In this document: positions 1-5,846 of the stretch, one piece after another | Layout: every line of letters starts with the position of its first letter | Position numbering within the stretch: the stretch's first letter is position 1 | Origin: an uncultured Bacillota bacterium | GTDB lineage: Bacteria > Bacillota_I > Bacilli_A > Erysipelotrichales > Erysipelotrichaceae | Assembly: GCA_946619805.1 (NCBI GenBank) | Contig: CAMOMM010000067.1 | Location: 1 to 5,846 of the forward strand | Length of the DNA: 5,846 nt | Direction: 5' to 3' | Notes under the pieces: generated by a model | Told to the model about the DNA's origin: nothing | The model's input: only the letters and a program-made list of their open reading frames with translations | Database searches by the model: none | Program-made: the position numbers and the translations under genes

Positions 1-1187
1 ACCCGTTATGGCTGATCGCCTGCACTGATTCCTATATCCGTGAAACCGGTGACTGGGGCATTCTCGATGAAATGGTCGATTTCGACAACAACCCTGACCT
101 GGCAGCTCCATTAATGGAACACCTGCACCGCAGTTTCAACTATACTCTGAACAATCTCGGTCCAAACAAGCTTCCGCTTATCGGCAGAGCTGACTGGAAC
201 GACTGTCTGAACCTCAACTGCTTCTCCGAACATCCGGGTGAATCCTTCCAGATCACCGGACCATCTGAAGGACCGGTTGCCGAATCTGTCTTCATTGCCG
301 GCATGTTTGTCAAGTATGGCCGTGAATACGGCAACATCCTGAAGCATCAGGGTAAAACTGAAGAAGCTGAAAAAGCCTATGAAGCGGTAAACAGAATGAG
401 CGAAACCATTCTGGATAAGGGTTGGGATGGCGAATGGTTCATCCGCGCCTATGATGCCTTCGGTAAGAAGGTCGGCTCCGCTGAATGCGATGAAGGACAG
501 ATCTTCATTGAACCGCAGGGCATGTGCATCATGGCCGGGGTCGGTGTAAAAACCGGTGAAGCTCAGAAAGCCCTGGATTCCGTTAAGGAAAGACTCGATA
601 CCAGATTCGGCATCGTTCTGCAGAATCCTGCCTATACAACCTACAGACTTAACCTCGGCGAAATCTCCTCATATCCTCCGGGATACAAGGAAAATGCCGG
701 TATCTTCTGCCACAACAACCCATGGATCATCTTTGCGGAAACGATCATGGGCCATGGTGACAGAGCCTTTGAACTCTACAAGAAGACCTGTCCGGCTTTC
801 CTGGAAGAAATTTCCGAGATTCACCGCACTGAACCGTATGTCTACTGCCAGATGGTAGCCGGCAAGGATGCCCCTACCTTCGGTGAAGGCAAGAACTCCT
901 GGCTGACCGGTACGGCTGCCTGGACCTTCACCGTACTTACGGAAGGTATCCTGGGAATTCAGCCTGACTACGACGGATTGAGAATAGATCCTTGCATCCC
1001 GCATACCGTCAGAGAATTCAAGGTAAACAGACTGTTCAGGAACACTGTCTATCACATCACCGTAAAGAATCCGGACGGGGTCGAAAAAGGAATCAGATCA
1101 ATCAGAGTCAACGGACAGGAAATCGGCACAGGCACTGTACCGGTAATAAATGCCCGGGAAGCTGAAGTTGAAGTATTAATGGGTTAA
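1..1187 (+). CDS. Cellobiose phosphorylase (GH94), C-terminal part, 5' end outside the window
   Basis: This cytosolic enzyme converts cellobiose plus phosphate to alpha-glucose 1-phosphate and glucose (EC 2.4.1.20). The reading frame is open from base 3, so the ATG at 72 is an internal methionine and not the start; the window carries 394 residues of a protein family of roughly 800-820, so about half is missing. Counting from base 3, the (alpha/alpha)6-barrel signature [16 protein letters not shown] spans residues 61-76; the second Asp of DWND (residue 67, codon 201-203) is the expected general acid. [19 protein letters not shown] (His 237) and SWLTGTAAW (Thr302-Gly303, expected to help bind phosphate) follow in family order, and the last 80 or so residues form the C-terminal beta-sandwich. 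The CLNLNCFSE extension after DWND is, from memory, typical of cellobiose rather than chitobiose phosphorylases. The gene ends with TAA at 1185-1187, 39 bases before a second GH94 gene, consistent with one operon. Other GH94 disaccharide specificities are less likely. Confidence 0.93.
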   Translation, partial: PLWLIACTDSYIRETGDWGILDEMVDFDNNPDLAAPLMEHLHRSFNYTLNNLGPNKLPLIGRADWNDCLNLNCFSEHPGESFQITGPSEGPVAESVFIAGMFVKYGREYGNILKHQGKTEEAEKAYEAVNRMSETILDKGWDGEWFIRAYDAFGKKVGSAECDEGQIFIEPQGMCIMAGVGVKTGEAQKALDSVKERLDTRFGIVLQNPAYTTYRLNLGEISSYPPGYKENAGIFCHNNPWIIFAETIMGHGDRAFELYKKTCPAFLEEISEIHRTEPYVYCQMVAGKDAPTFGEGKNSWLTGTAAWTFTVLTEGILGIQPDYDGLRIDPCIPHTVREFKVNRLFRNTVYHITVKNPDGVEKGIRSIRVNGQEIGTGTVPVINAREAEVEVLMG

Positions 1188-1209
1188 GAGACGGTCACGA
1201 TCGTCTCTT
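1186..1209 (+). promoter_or_regulatory. Intercistronic stem-loop between the two phosphorylase genes
   Basis: AAGAGACG (1186-1193) pairs perfectly with CGTCTCTT (1202-1209) around an 8-base loop. The stem overlaps the stop codon of the upstream gene and is followed only by TTTCTG, so the U-tract is weak for a full terminator. It lies 7 bases before the ribosome binding site of the next gene. The likely role is partial termination or protection of the upstream message from 3' decay, which would lower expression of the second gene relative to the first. The pairing is seen; the role is inferred. Confidence 0.55.
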
Positions 1210-1226
1210 TCTGAAAAGGAGAAACT

Positions 1227-4115
1227 ATGAACTTTACTGTAGAAACCGCCAGAAGCGAACAGCTTAAAGCTTCTGATTACGCCGAAGAAGTATTCAACGG
1301 CAGAATATCAGGATATACGGATGCTCTGTTTACCGGCGCCGACAGAAAACATGTTCTGGCCGTTACCGGGCTTCCTTTCAGTGTGCCCATTGCCAACCGG
1401 CTGATGAATGATGAGCTGTTCTATCCGTTACTGCAAAATGATGACAATGATCTTCTGCTGTCATTAAGGGGCAACATTACTCTCTATAAAAACGAGGAAA
1501 GCATTCCTCTTTCTGCAGAAATAACGGATAGGATCAGGGAAATCTATGACAATACCGTGGCAGCAGCCGGAGTCCTGAATGAAAACGGCGATCTGATCAT
1601 CGATCTGAAAGCACCGCTGATCGGTACCCACTATACAGTAAACCTGTTATTGGGTAACCGCGAAGGATATTCCGATCCTCTGCAGACCACTCCGAAAAGT
1701 GTCCTGGACCGTTTCGGCAGAGGTTCATTCCGTGCAAGTCAGGAAAAACAGGTTCTTGCCACCAAATACGAACTCAATCCTGACATCAACGGCGAAACTG
1801 CCAACCGTCAGTTCTACATTACGGAAAACGGCAGACAGATATTCTATTCACTCGATGTAAACAATAATGTTAAAAACGCCTATTGCGTTCATCACAACAA
1901 TTATTCTGAAATATACTATGTAACTGAATGCGGTCTGGAAATTAAGAGAACCATCTTCATTCTCCCTCAGGAGACCGACTTCCCTACCGCTGTTGAAGCC
2001 CAGAGAATTCAGATCAGAAACCTCAGTGATCATGACCGTCAGCTCCGTGTGGTAGTCACCGGAATGTTCGGCATTACCGATCCGGGCACCCTTACCAGTC
2101 ACATTGTCTATGCCAATGTCGTGGTCGAAAGTGAAACCTACCGCATAAACAGTAAACCGGTAGCCGTTACCGCTCATCATAAACCTAAAGCCTGCAACGG
2201 TGAAAAGCGCTTTGCCATGCTGCTTTCGGAAGGTGAAACCATGGATGAGTTCACCAGCAACGTCAATGAATTCATCGGTTCCGGCAGCTATGACAGACCG
2301 GAGAATCTGTTAAGACTTTCCAACAGTTACAGCCGCCGCGGAGCCTGTTTCTTCGCAATGGCCAAGACAGTAGACATTCCTGTTCAGGATACCGTCTGCC
2401 TTGATGAATTTGTCGGCATGTCAGAAGACAGAGAAGATGTCAGAGAACAGTTCGACACTCAGTTATACAATCTTTACAACAGGTACAGTGATCCTCAACA
2501 GCTGTCATTGACTCTGCAGAAGGTCAGAAACAGCACCAATCTGTACAATTCATATTTAACAGTCAATACCGGTGATCAGGACCTGGATTCCTATCTTTCC
2601 AACAATCTCCCTTTCCAGGTCCTGTATCAGACGTACATATCACGTTCATTCGCCTGGACCCAGAAATCATACCGTGAAACGGGATTCCGTGAGATTCAGG
2701 ACATCTTTGCCTCCATGTATTATCTCCATGGCTGCGGCAAGGATCAGCTGATCAGGGAACTGCTTTCTTCCTGGATCGTCAATGTCTTTGAACTCGGTTA
2801 TGCCTATCATAACTTTACGACCAGAGGCAAGGAACCGGGAATGTGTTCCGATGATGCCTTATGGCTTGTTCAGGCAGTCGGACGCTACATCAGGCTTACC
2901 GGAGACACTGACTTCCTGTTACAGGAGTTTAAAGTCGCCGGCAGCAGTGACAGCCGTAAGCTCATTGATACCCTCAATGCCATTATTGTCTATTCCGGAC
3001 AGATATCCGTAGGCAGACATCATCTGCCGTTACTTGATACTGCTGACTGGAATGATACCCTGCGTCTTGATAAGACTGTGTATCTGGGCCCGGAAAAGGA
3101 AAGAAAATATCTGGCTCAGCTGAAAGAAAAAGGCCAGCCATTCGGCTCACCTTTTGAAAACAGTCAGAGTGAAAGCGTCATGAATGCCTTCCTGCTGGTC
3201 ATTGCAGCCGGTGAAGTGAGATATCTCTCCGATCTGCTTGGTTATGAAGACTGTTACGAAACAGCCTGCCGGATCGAAAACGATACTGTTGACAACATCC
3301 GCAATTATTGCTGGAAGAACAACTACTATGCCAGATGCCTGATCAATGATGACCGCATCTACCGTTATCTGGGATCCAGCGGAGATGACCTTTCAGATGA
3401 CCCTGAAATCGATGGCACCTATTATCTGAATTCCTTCAGCTGGGCCTTACTGTCACAGGTAGCCAGTGAAGAGGAGATCTCTTCCATGCTGGATGTCATT
3501 GACAGATATCTTAAGACTGATGCCGGTCTGAAACTGTGCACTCCGGTCAATTACGACCTGCTGGGAGTTGTGACAGGTACATCATTCTATTTCCCTGGCG
3601 ACAGGGAAAACGGCGGTGTCTTCAAGCACGCTGCCATGATGGCAACAGTCGCTTCCCTGAAGGCTGCCAAGACTGTGAGCGATCCTGCACTGTCTGAAAG
3701 ACTCAGAAACCTGGCCTTCTTCATGATCAACAAGACCCTGCCGTTTAAGACCATGGATGACCCGTTTGTTCTTAAGGGCAATCCGCGTTTCTGTACCCAG
3801 TACAACAACTCGGAAACAGGTGAAAACATCGGTCCTATCCTTTCCGGCACCGCTTCCTGGCTGACACTAGCCCTGTATGAAGTATGCGGTCTGGATATTG
3901 AACAGGATATGATCCATCTTGATCCGATCGTCAACAGGCCTCATTTCAGCTATACAGTTAACATCAACAATACCGTATTGCAGGTAGATATTGATGCAAC
4001 AGAAAATTACCGCGTAAATGACTCTTCTGAGTTCCATCTGGATGGCATTCCTGTCTCCTCCTCTTTCACTTTGCCGGAAGATGGAATGACTCATGAAATA
4101 AGAGTTATTCTCTGA
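1227..4115 (+). CDS. Cellodextrin phosphorylase (GH94), complete
   Basis: The 962-residue cytosolic enzyme phosphorolyses cello-oligosaccharides from the non-reducing end, giving alpha-glucose 1-phosphate and a chain one glucose shorter (EC 2.4.1.49). The start at 1227 is set by AGGAG at 1217-1221, five bases upstream. Length and motifs match the C. thermocellum enzyme (about 984 residues, from memory). In the N-terminal beta-sandwich these are GNREGY (143-148), LQTTPKSVLDRFGRGSFR (152-169) and ANRQFY (192-197). In the barrel they are YRETGFREIQDIFASMYY (482-499), ADWNDTLRLD (606-615), with D610 as the expected general acid, and SESVMNAFLL (648-657). Towards the C terminus come GDRENGGVFKHAAMM (791-805) and the phosphate-site loop LSGTASWL (872-879). 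The N-terminal region shows no signal peptide or membrane segment, so substrate must be imported. The residue after DWND is Thr, where I recall Cys in the C. thermocellum enzyme. The gene follows a cellobiose phosphorylase and ends two bases before a palindromic terminator. A related beta-1,3-glucan specificity within GH94 cannot be excluded by eye. Confidence 0.93.
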   Translation: MNFTVETARSEQLKASDYAEEVFNGRISGYTDALFTGADRKHVLAVTGLPFSVPIANRLMNDELFYPLLQNDDNDLLLSLRGNITLYKNEESIPLSAEITDRIREIYDNTVAAAGVLNENGDLIIDLKAPLIGTHYTVNLLLGNREGYSDPLQTTPKSVLDRFGRGSFRASQEKQVLATKYELNPDINGETANRQFYITENGRQIFYSLDVNNNVKNAYCVHHNNYSEIYYVTECGLEIKRTIFILPQETDFPTAVEAQRIQIRNLSDHDRQLRVVVTGMFGITDPGTLTSHIVYANVVVESETYRINSKPVAVTAHHKPKACNGEKRFAMLLSEGETMDEFTSNVNEFIGSGSYDRPENLLRLSNSYSRRGACFFAMAKTVDIPVQDTVCLDEFVGMSEDREDVREQFDTQLYNLYNRYSDPQQLSLTLQKVRNSTNLYNSYLTVNTGDQDLDSYLSNNLPFQVLYQTYISRSFAWTQKSYRETGFREIQDIFASMYYLHGCGKDQLIRELLSSWIVNVFELGYAYHNFTTRGKEPGMCSDDALWLVQAVGRYIRLTGDTDFLLQEFKVAGSSDSRKLIDTLNAIIVYSGQISVGRHHLPLLDTADWNDTLRLDKTVYLGPEKERKYLAQLKEKGQPFGSPFENSQSESVMNAFLLVIAAGEVRYLSDLLGYEDCYETACRIENDTVDNIRNYCWKNNYYARCLINDDRIYRYLGSSGDDLSDDPEIDGTYYLNSFSWALLSQVASEEEISSMLDVIDRYLKTDAGLKLCTPVNYDLLGVVTGTSFYFPGDRENGGVFKHAAMMATVASLKAAKTVSDPALSERLRNLAFFMINKTLPFKTMDDPFVLKGNPRFCTQYNNSETGENIGPILSGTASWLTLALYEVCGLDIEQDMIHLDPIVNRPHFSYTVNINNTVLQVDIDATENYRVNDSSEFHLDGIPVSSSFTLPEDGMTHEIRVIL

Positions 4116-4116
4116 T

Positions 4117-4148
4117 AAAAATAACTGTAGATATCTACAGTTATTTTT
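4117..4148. terminator. Bidirectional intrinsic terminator (perfect palindrome) between convergent genes
   Basis: The left half AAAAATAACTGTAGAT (4117-4132) is exactly repeated in reverse complement at 4133-4148, giving a 32-bp palindrome with no mismatch. In RNA it would fold into a stem with a small loop around GATATC, flanked by A's on one side and five U's on the other, on either strand. It begins one base after the TGA of the plus-strand phosphorylase gene and four bases beyond the TAA of the minus-strand dipeptidase gene, so one element ends both transcripts. The stem is A/T-rich, with only three G/C pairs per arm. Confidence 0.9.
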
Positions 4149-4152
4149 CTTT

Positions 4153-5568
4153 TTACAGTATTTCGTCTACTGTCAGCACCATCTTCATCAGAAGCTTGAT
4201 GCCTTCAATATATTCATCAATGCAGATGTATTCATCAGGCTGATGGGCTGAACCGTGTCCGCCAGGCAGTTCAGGTCTGACTGTTTCTTCTTTCCTTAAG
4301 ACAATTCCGGTTGCAAAGGCTCTCGGTAAGGCACCGGCATAGGTTCCGCCCTTGCCGATGAGGATCTGCTTTTCCGTGTCACCTGTTTCATCAACATAGA
4401 CTTTCTTGATGGCCTGAATGACCGGTCCGTTGACATCGAGAGCATAGCCGTTGCTTCTTTCAACGATTTCAACTGAGAAGTCATTCTCTTTACACTTGGC
4501 AGTGATGTTGGCTACCAGACGGTCATTGCTGTCAGTAACAGCTCTGCGGCAGTCGTTCAGCAGGCTTACCTTTCCGTCTTCAAATCTTAGAACGGTTCCT
4601 GATGATACCGTCTGTCCGGAAATTTCATCGATGCAGTCAATGCCCAGGAAGCTTCCATAGTAGTCAGCATTGATGTTATTCAGGAATTCAATTATCTTTC
4701 TGTCTTCTTCCTTAAGTCCAGGAAGCTTTATTAATGCATCAGTCAAAACATAGATGGCATTGAGACCCCTTTCCGGTCCAGCTGCATGGGTGGTCACACC
4801 GTGGGCAGTTATTTCAATGCCCTTTTCTGTTTCCACAACATCAAAGCCTTCAGGCAGCTTGCTGTAATCAATCGCCGTTCCCATCTTCAGGATGCAGACA
4901 GCCTTGTTTGGAACGATGTTGAAGGCCGTTCCGGAATTCATCCAGACAAAGTCATCAGATAAAGGCTTATTGGAAGTTACGGCATATCTGACACGTCCAA
5001 ACTCACCGCCGACACCAGGGAATCCGGCATCAGGAACAAATGTGAACTCCGGTGATTCATAATGCTCAGTGAAGTATTCCATATCTCCCATGCCTACTTC
5101 TTCGTTGGTACCCAGCATCAGGATCAGATTGTGCTTCAGATCAGCCTTGGCTTCACGCATGGCCTTCATGATATATAAACCGCCAATGACGGCGCTCTTG
5201 TTGTCACCGACACCGCGTCCGAACAGGAAACCGTTGACTACCTTAGGTTCATAAGGCTTGGTTACCGTCCAGTCTTCACCGGCCGGTACAACGTCAGTAT
5301 GTCCCAGCATGCCGATGTTCTTTTCCCTGCCCAGATCATATTTGATCTCACCAACATAGTATTCATAGTTATGAGTCTTAAATCCTTCAGCTTCACCCTT
5401 AGCCAGCATATGATCAATGACCTTGCGGCAACCAGGGCCAAATGGCTTAACCGGATCACCTTCCAGTGACACACTTTCAATGCTGCTGACAGCAATAAGA
5501 TCGTTTACGATATTATCTCTGTTTGCATCAATGTAACTGTTAAGCTTTTCGATAAGTTTTTCATTCAT
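4153..5568 (-). CDS. M20 family metallopeptidase, Sapep/PepV-type dipeptidase
   Basis: This 471-residue protein looks like a cytosolic dinuclear metal (Zn or Mn) dipeptidase that frees amino acids from dipeptides. Its length fits the PepV/Sapep branch (about 470), which is longer than other M20 enzymes. The metal and catalytic ligands appear in family order: GHTDVVPAG (His90, Asp92), GRGVGDNKSA (bridging Asp122), GTNEEVGMGD (catalytic Glu156 and metal ligand Glu157), PDAGFP (Asp180), and GHGSAHQPDEY (His442). The inserted lid domain, about 190-390, contains THAAGPERGLNA, whose His261 is expected to help bind substrate. All key residues are present, so it should be active. No signal peptide is visible. 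The start at 5568 is supported by an AAAGGAGG site eight bases upstream. It is convergent with the phosphorylase genes and shares their terminator, so it is probably a separate transcription unit with a housekeeping or peptide-nutrition role. The exact dipeptide preference cannot be read from the sequence. Confidence 0.92.
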   Translation of the reverse strand: MNEKLIEKLNSYIDANRDNIVNDLIAVSSIESVSLEGDPVKPFGPGCRKVIDHMLAKGEAEGFKTHNYEYYVGEIKYDLGREKNIGMLGHTDVVPAGEDWTVTKPYEPKVVNGFLFGRGVGDNKSAVIGGLYIMKAMREAKADLKHNLILMLGTNEEVGMGDMEYFTEHYESPEFTFVPDAGFPGVGGEFGRVRYAVTSNKPLSDDFVWMNSGTAFNIVPNKAVCILKMGTAIDYSKLPEGFDVVETEKGIEITAHGVTTHAAGPERGLNAIYVLTDALIKLPGLKEEDRKIIEFLNNINADYYGSFLGIDCIDEISGQTVSSGTVLRFEDGKVSLLNDCRRAVTDSNDRLVANITAKCKENDFSVEIVERSNGYALDVNGPVIQAIKKVYVDETGDTEKQILIGKGGTYAGALPRAFATGIVLRKEETVRPELPGGHGSAHQPDEYICIDEYIEGIKLLMKMVLTVDEIL

Positions 5569-5576
5569 AAGTACAG

Positions 5577-5584
5577 CCTCCTTT
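5577..5584 (-). promoter_or_regulatory. Strong ribosome binding site of the dipeptidase gene
   Basis: Read on the minus strand, AAAGGAGG lies eight bases before the ATG at 5568-5566. It is a near-perfect match to the anti-Shine-Dalgarno sequence and decides the start codon; a second ATG overlapping at 5564 is out of frame. Confidence 0.9.
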
Positions 5585-5594
5585 TTCTATTTAT

Positions 5595-5600
5595 CTTATA
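5595..5600 (-). promoter_or_regulatory. Possible -10 element of the dipeptidase promoter
   Basis: On the minus strand TATAAG matches five of six bases of the TATAAT consensus and sits 10 bases before the ribosome binding site, which would give a very short leader of about 20 bases. No good -35 box lies 16-18 bases upstream. A TTGTCA at 5612-5607 is only six bases away, too close to pair with it. The assignment is tentative. Confidence 0.3.
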
Positions 5601-5733
5601 ACAGGGTGACAACTTCTTCCAGTATGACGCTCATATGCCAGTCAACAAAACCGCAATCCCTGCCGCGGTATTTCCCTGCTGCTCTGCTTTATAACCCCAG
5701 GGGTATCAGAGATTCCATCAGAAGAAAAACCTG

Positions 5734-5739
5734 TATAAT
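5734..5739 (+). promoter_or_regulatory. Possible -10 box pointing towards the right edge
   Basis: TATAAT is a perfect -10 consensus, directly preceded by TG. The expected -35 position 17 bases upstream (5711-5716, GATTCC) is a poor match; TTCCAT at 5713-5718 is a weak alternative with a short spacer. If real, transcription would begin near 5746 and run through two stem-loops to the window edge. A lone hexamer in A/T-rich DNA can occur by chance. Confidence 0.3.
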
Positions 5740-5768
5740 GTACGTCATAAAAAAGTTTTACTATTCAG

Positions 5769-5792
5769 CAGTAATCTTTTCAAGATCTACTG
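5769..5792 (+). other. Stem-loop with a single bulge
   Basis: CAGTAATCTT (5769-5778) pairs over ten positions with AAGATCTACTG (5782-5792), leaving one bulged C at 5787 and a TTC loop. It is followed, ten bases later, by a longer stem-loop. The pairing is seen directly; no function is known to me. Confidence 0.45.
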
Positions 5793-5802
5793 ACACTTCA
5801 AA

Positions 5803-5846
5803 ATAATGAAAACGGCGTCCATATCGAACGTCGTTTTCAACATTAT
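5803..5846 (+). terminator. Long stem-loop at the right edge, terminator-like
   Basis: An inner stem pairs AAAACGGCGT (5809-5818) with ACGTCGTTTT (5828-5837) around a nine-base loop. It continues, after a CAA bulge (5838-5840), into an outer stem of ATAATG (5803-5808) with CATTAT (5841-5846). That makes 16 pairs, one of them G-U (5815 with 5831). As plus-strand RNA the wobble is kept; as minus-strand RNA it becomes an A-C mismatch, so the fold is better on plus. The A-run, GC core and T-run resemble an intrinsic terminator. Read on the minus strand, the stem is followed by CATTATTTTG, so it could also end a gene entering from the right. Confidence 0.5.

Larger units (their letters stand above)
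5569..5846. other. Intergenic right end, no convincing gene
   Basis: Upstream of the dipeptidase start this 278-base stretch has no reading frame with a credible ribosome binding site. A plus-strand frame from a GTG at 5606 to TAA at 5804-5806 (66 codons) has a composition unlike its neighbours and no Shine-Dalgarno site. One minus-strand frame reads in a protein-like way in two separate pieces (5844-5761 and 5688-5596) but is broken by several stops between them. The stretch also holds a short inverted repeat, ACCCC-A-GGGGT (5694-5704), a TATAAT box, and two stem-loops, listed separately. Confidence 0.6.

Noticed and set aside
669..1055. Minus-strand 128-codon open frame inside the cellobiose phosphorylase gene, and other antisense frames within the three genes
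   Set aside because: These are shadows of strongly supported coding regions on the other strand or frame, and none shows a family motif or ribosome binding site that I could see.
72..1187. ATG at 72 as the start of the first gene
   Set aside because: The frame stays open and GH94-like from base 3 ([19 protein letters not shown]), so this methionine is internal and the gene begins outside the window.
5694..5704. ACCCC-A-GGGGT inverted repeat as an operator
   Set aside because: Five-base arms around one base are too short to call, and it lies about 95 bases upstream of the only plausible dipeptidase -10 box.
5692..5748. Minus-strand 19-residue frame MTYIIQVFLLMESLIPLGL as a hydrophobic micropeptide
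   Set aside because: There is no ribosome binding site before the ATG, only a T-run, and the peptide is too short to support without expression data.
5606..5806. Plus-strand 66-codon frame starting with GTG
   Set aside because: It has no Shine-Dalgarno site and no recognisable motif, lies opposite the dipeptidase upstream region, and its composition is unlike the neighbouring genes.
1..5846. CRISPR array, tRNA or rRNA gene, insertion sequence, prophage or defence system
   Set aside because: No spaced direct repeats, no tRNA-like cloverleaf, no transposase-like or phage-like protein, and no terminal inverted repeats were seen on either strand.

Overview
The window reads as part of a bacterial chromosome of moderate GC content, probably from an anaerobic, fibre-using member of the Bacillota (Firmicutes). 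The reasons are strong GGAGG-type ribosome binding sites, A/T-rich intrinsic terminators, close resemblance to cellodextrin phosphorylase of Clostridium thermocellum (recalled from memory, not searched), and a Sapep/PepV-type M20 dipeptidase, a family common in low-GC Gram-positives. No species can be named from this sequence alone.

Layout: bases 1-1187 (+) are the 3' part of a cellobiose phosphorylase gene (GH94), cut by the left edge. A 39-base gap with a small hairpin separates it from a complete cellodextrin phosphorylase gene (GH94, 1227-4115, +). A perfect 32-bp palindrome at 4117-4148 lies between that gene and a convergent minus-strand gene for an M20-family metallopeptidase (4153-5568, -), and serves as a shared bidirectional terminator. 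The last 278 bases (5569-5846) hold no convincing gene. They hold the dipeptidase ribosome binding site and a possible short-leader promoter. On the plus strand they also hold a perfect TATAAT box followed by two adjacent stem-loops that run to the right edge.

How the genes work together: the two phosphorylases form a plus-strand operon for cytosolic, energy-saving breakdown of imported cellulose fragments. Cellodextrin phosphorylase shortens longer chains one glucose at a time with phosphate, and cellobiose phosphorylase splits the final disaccharide. Both release alpha-glucose 1-phosphate, so ATP is saved at the hexokinase step. The transporter and regulator one would expect are not in the window. 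The dipeptidase is an unrelated housekeeping gene on the opposite strand.

I found no clear sign of a new multi-gene system. The least explained stretch is the structured right edge, about 5734-5846.
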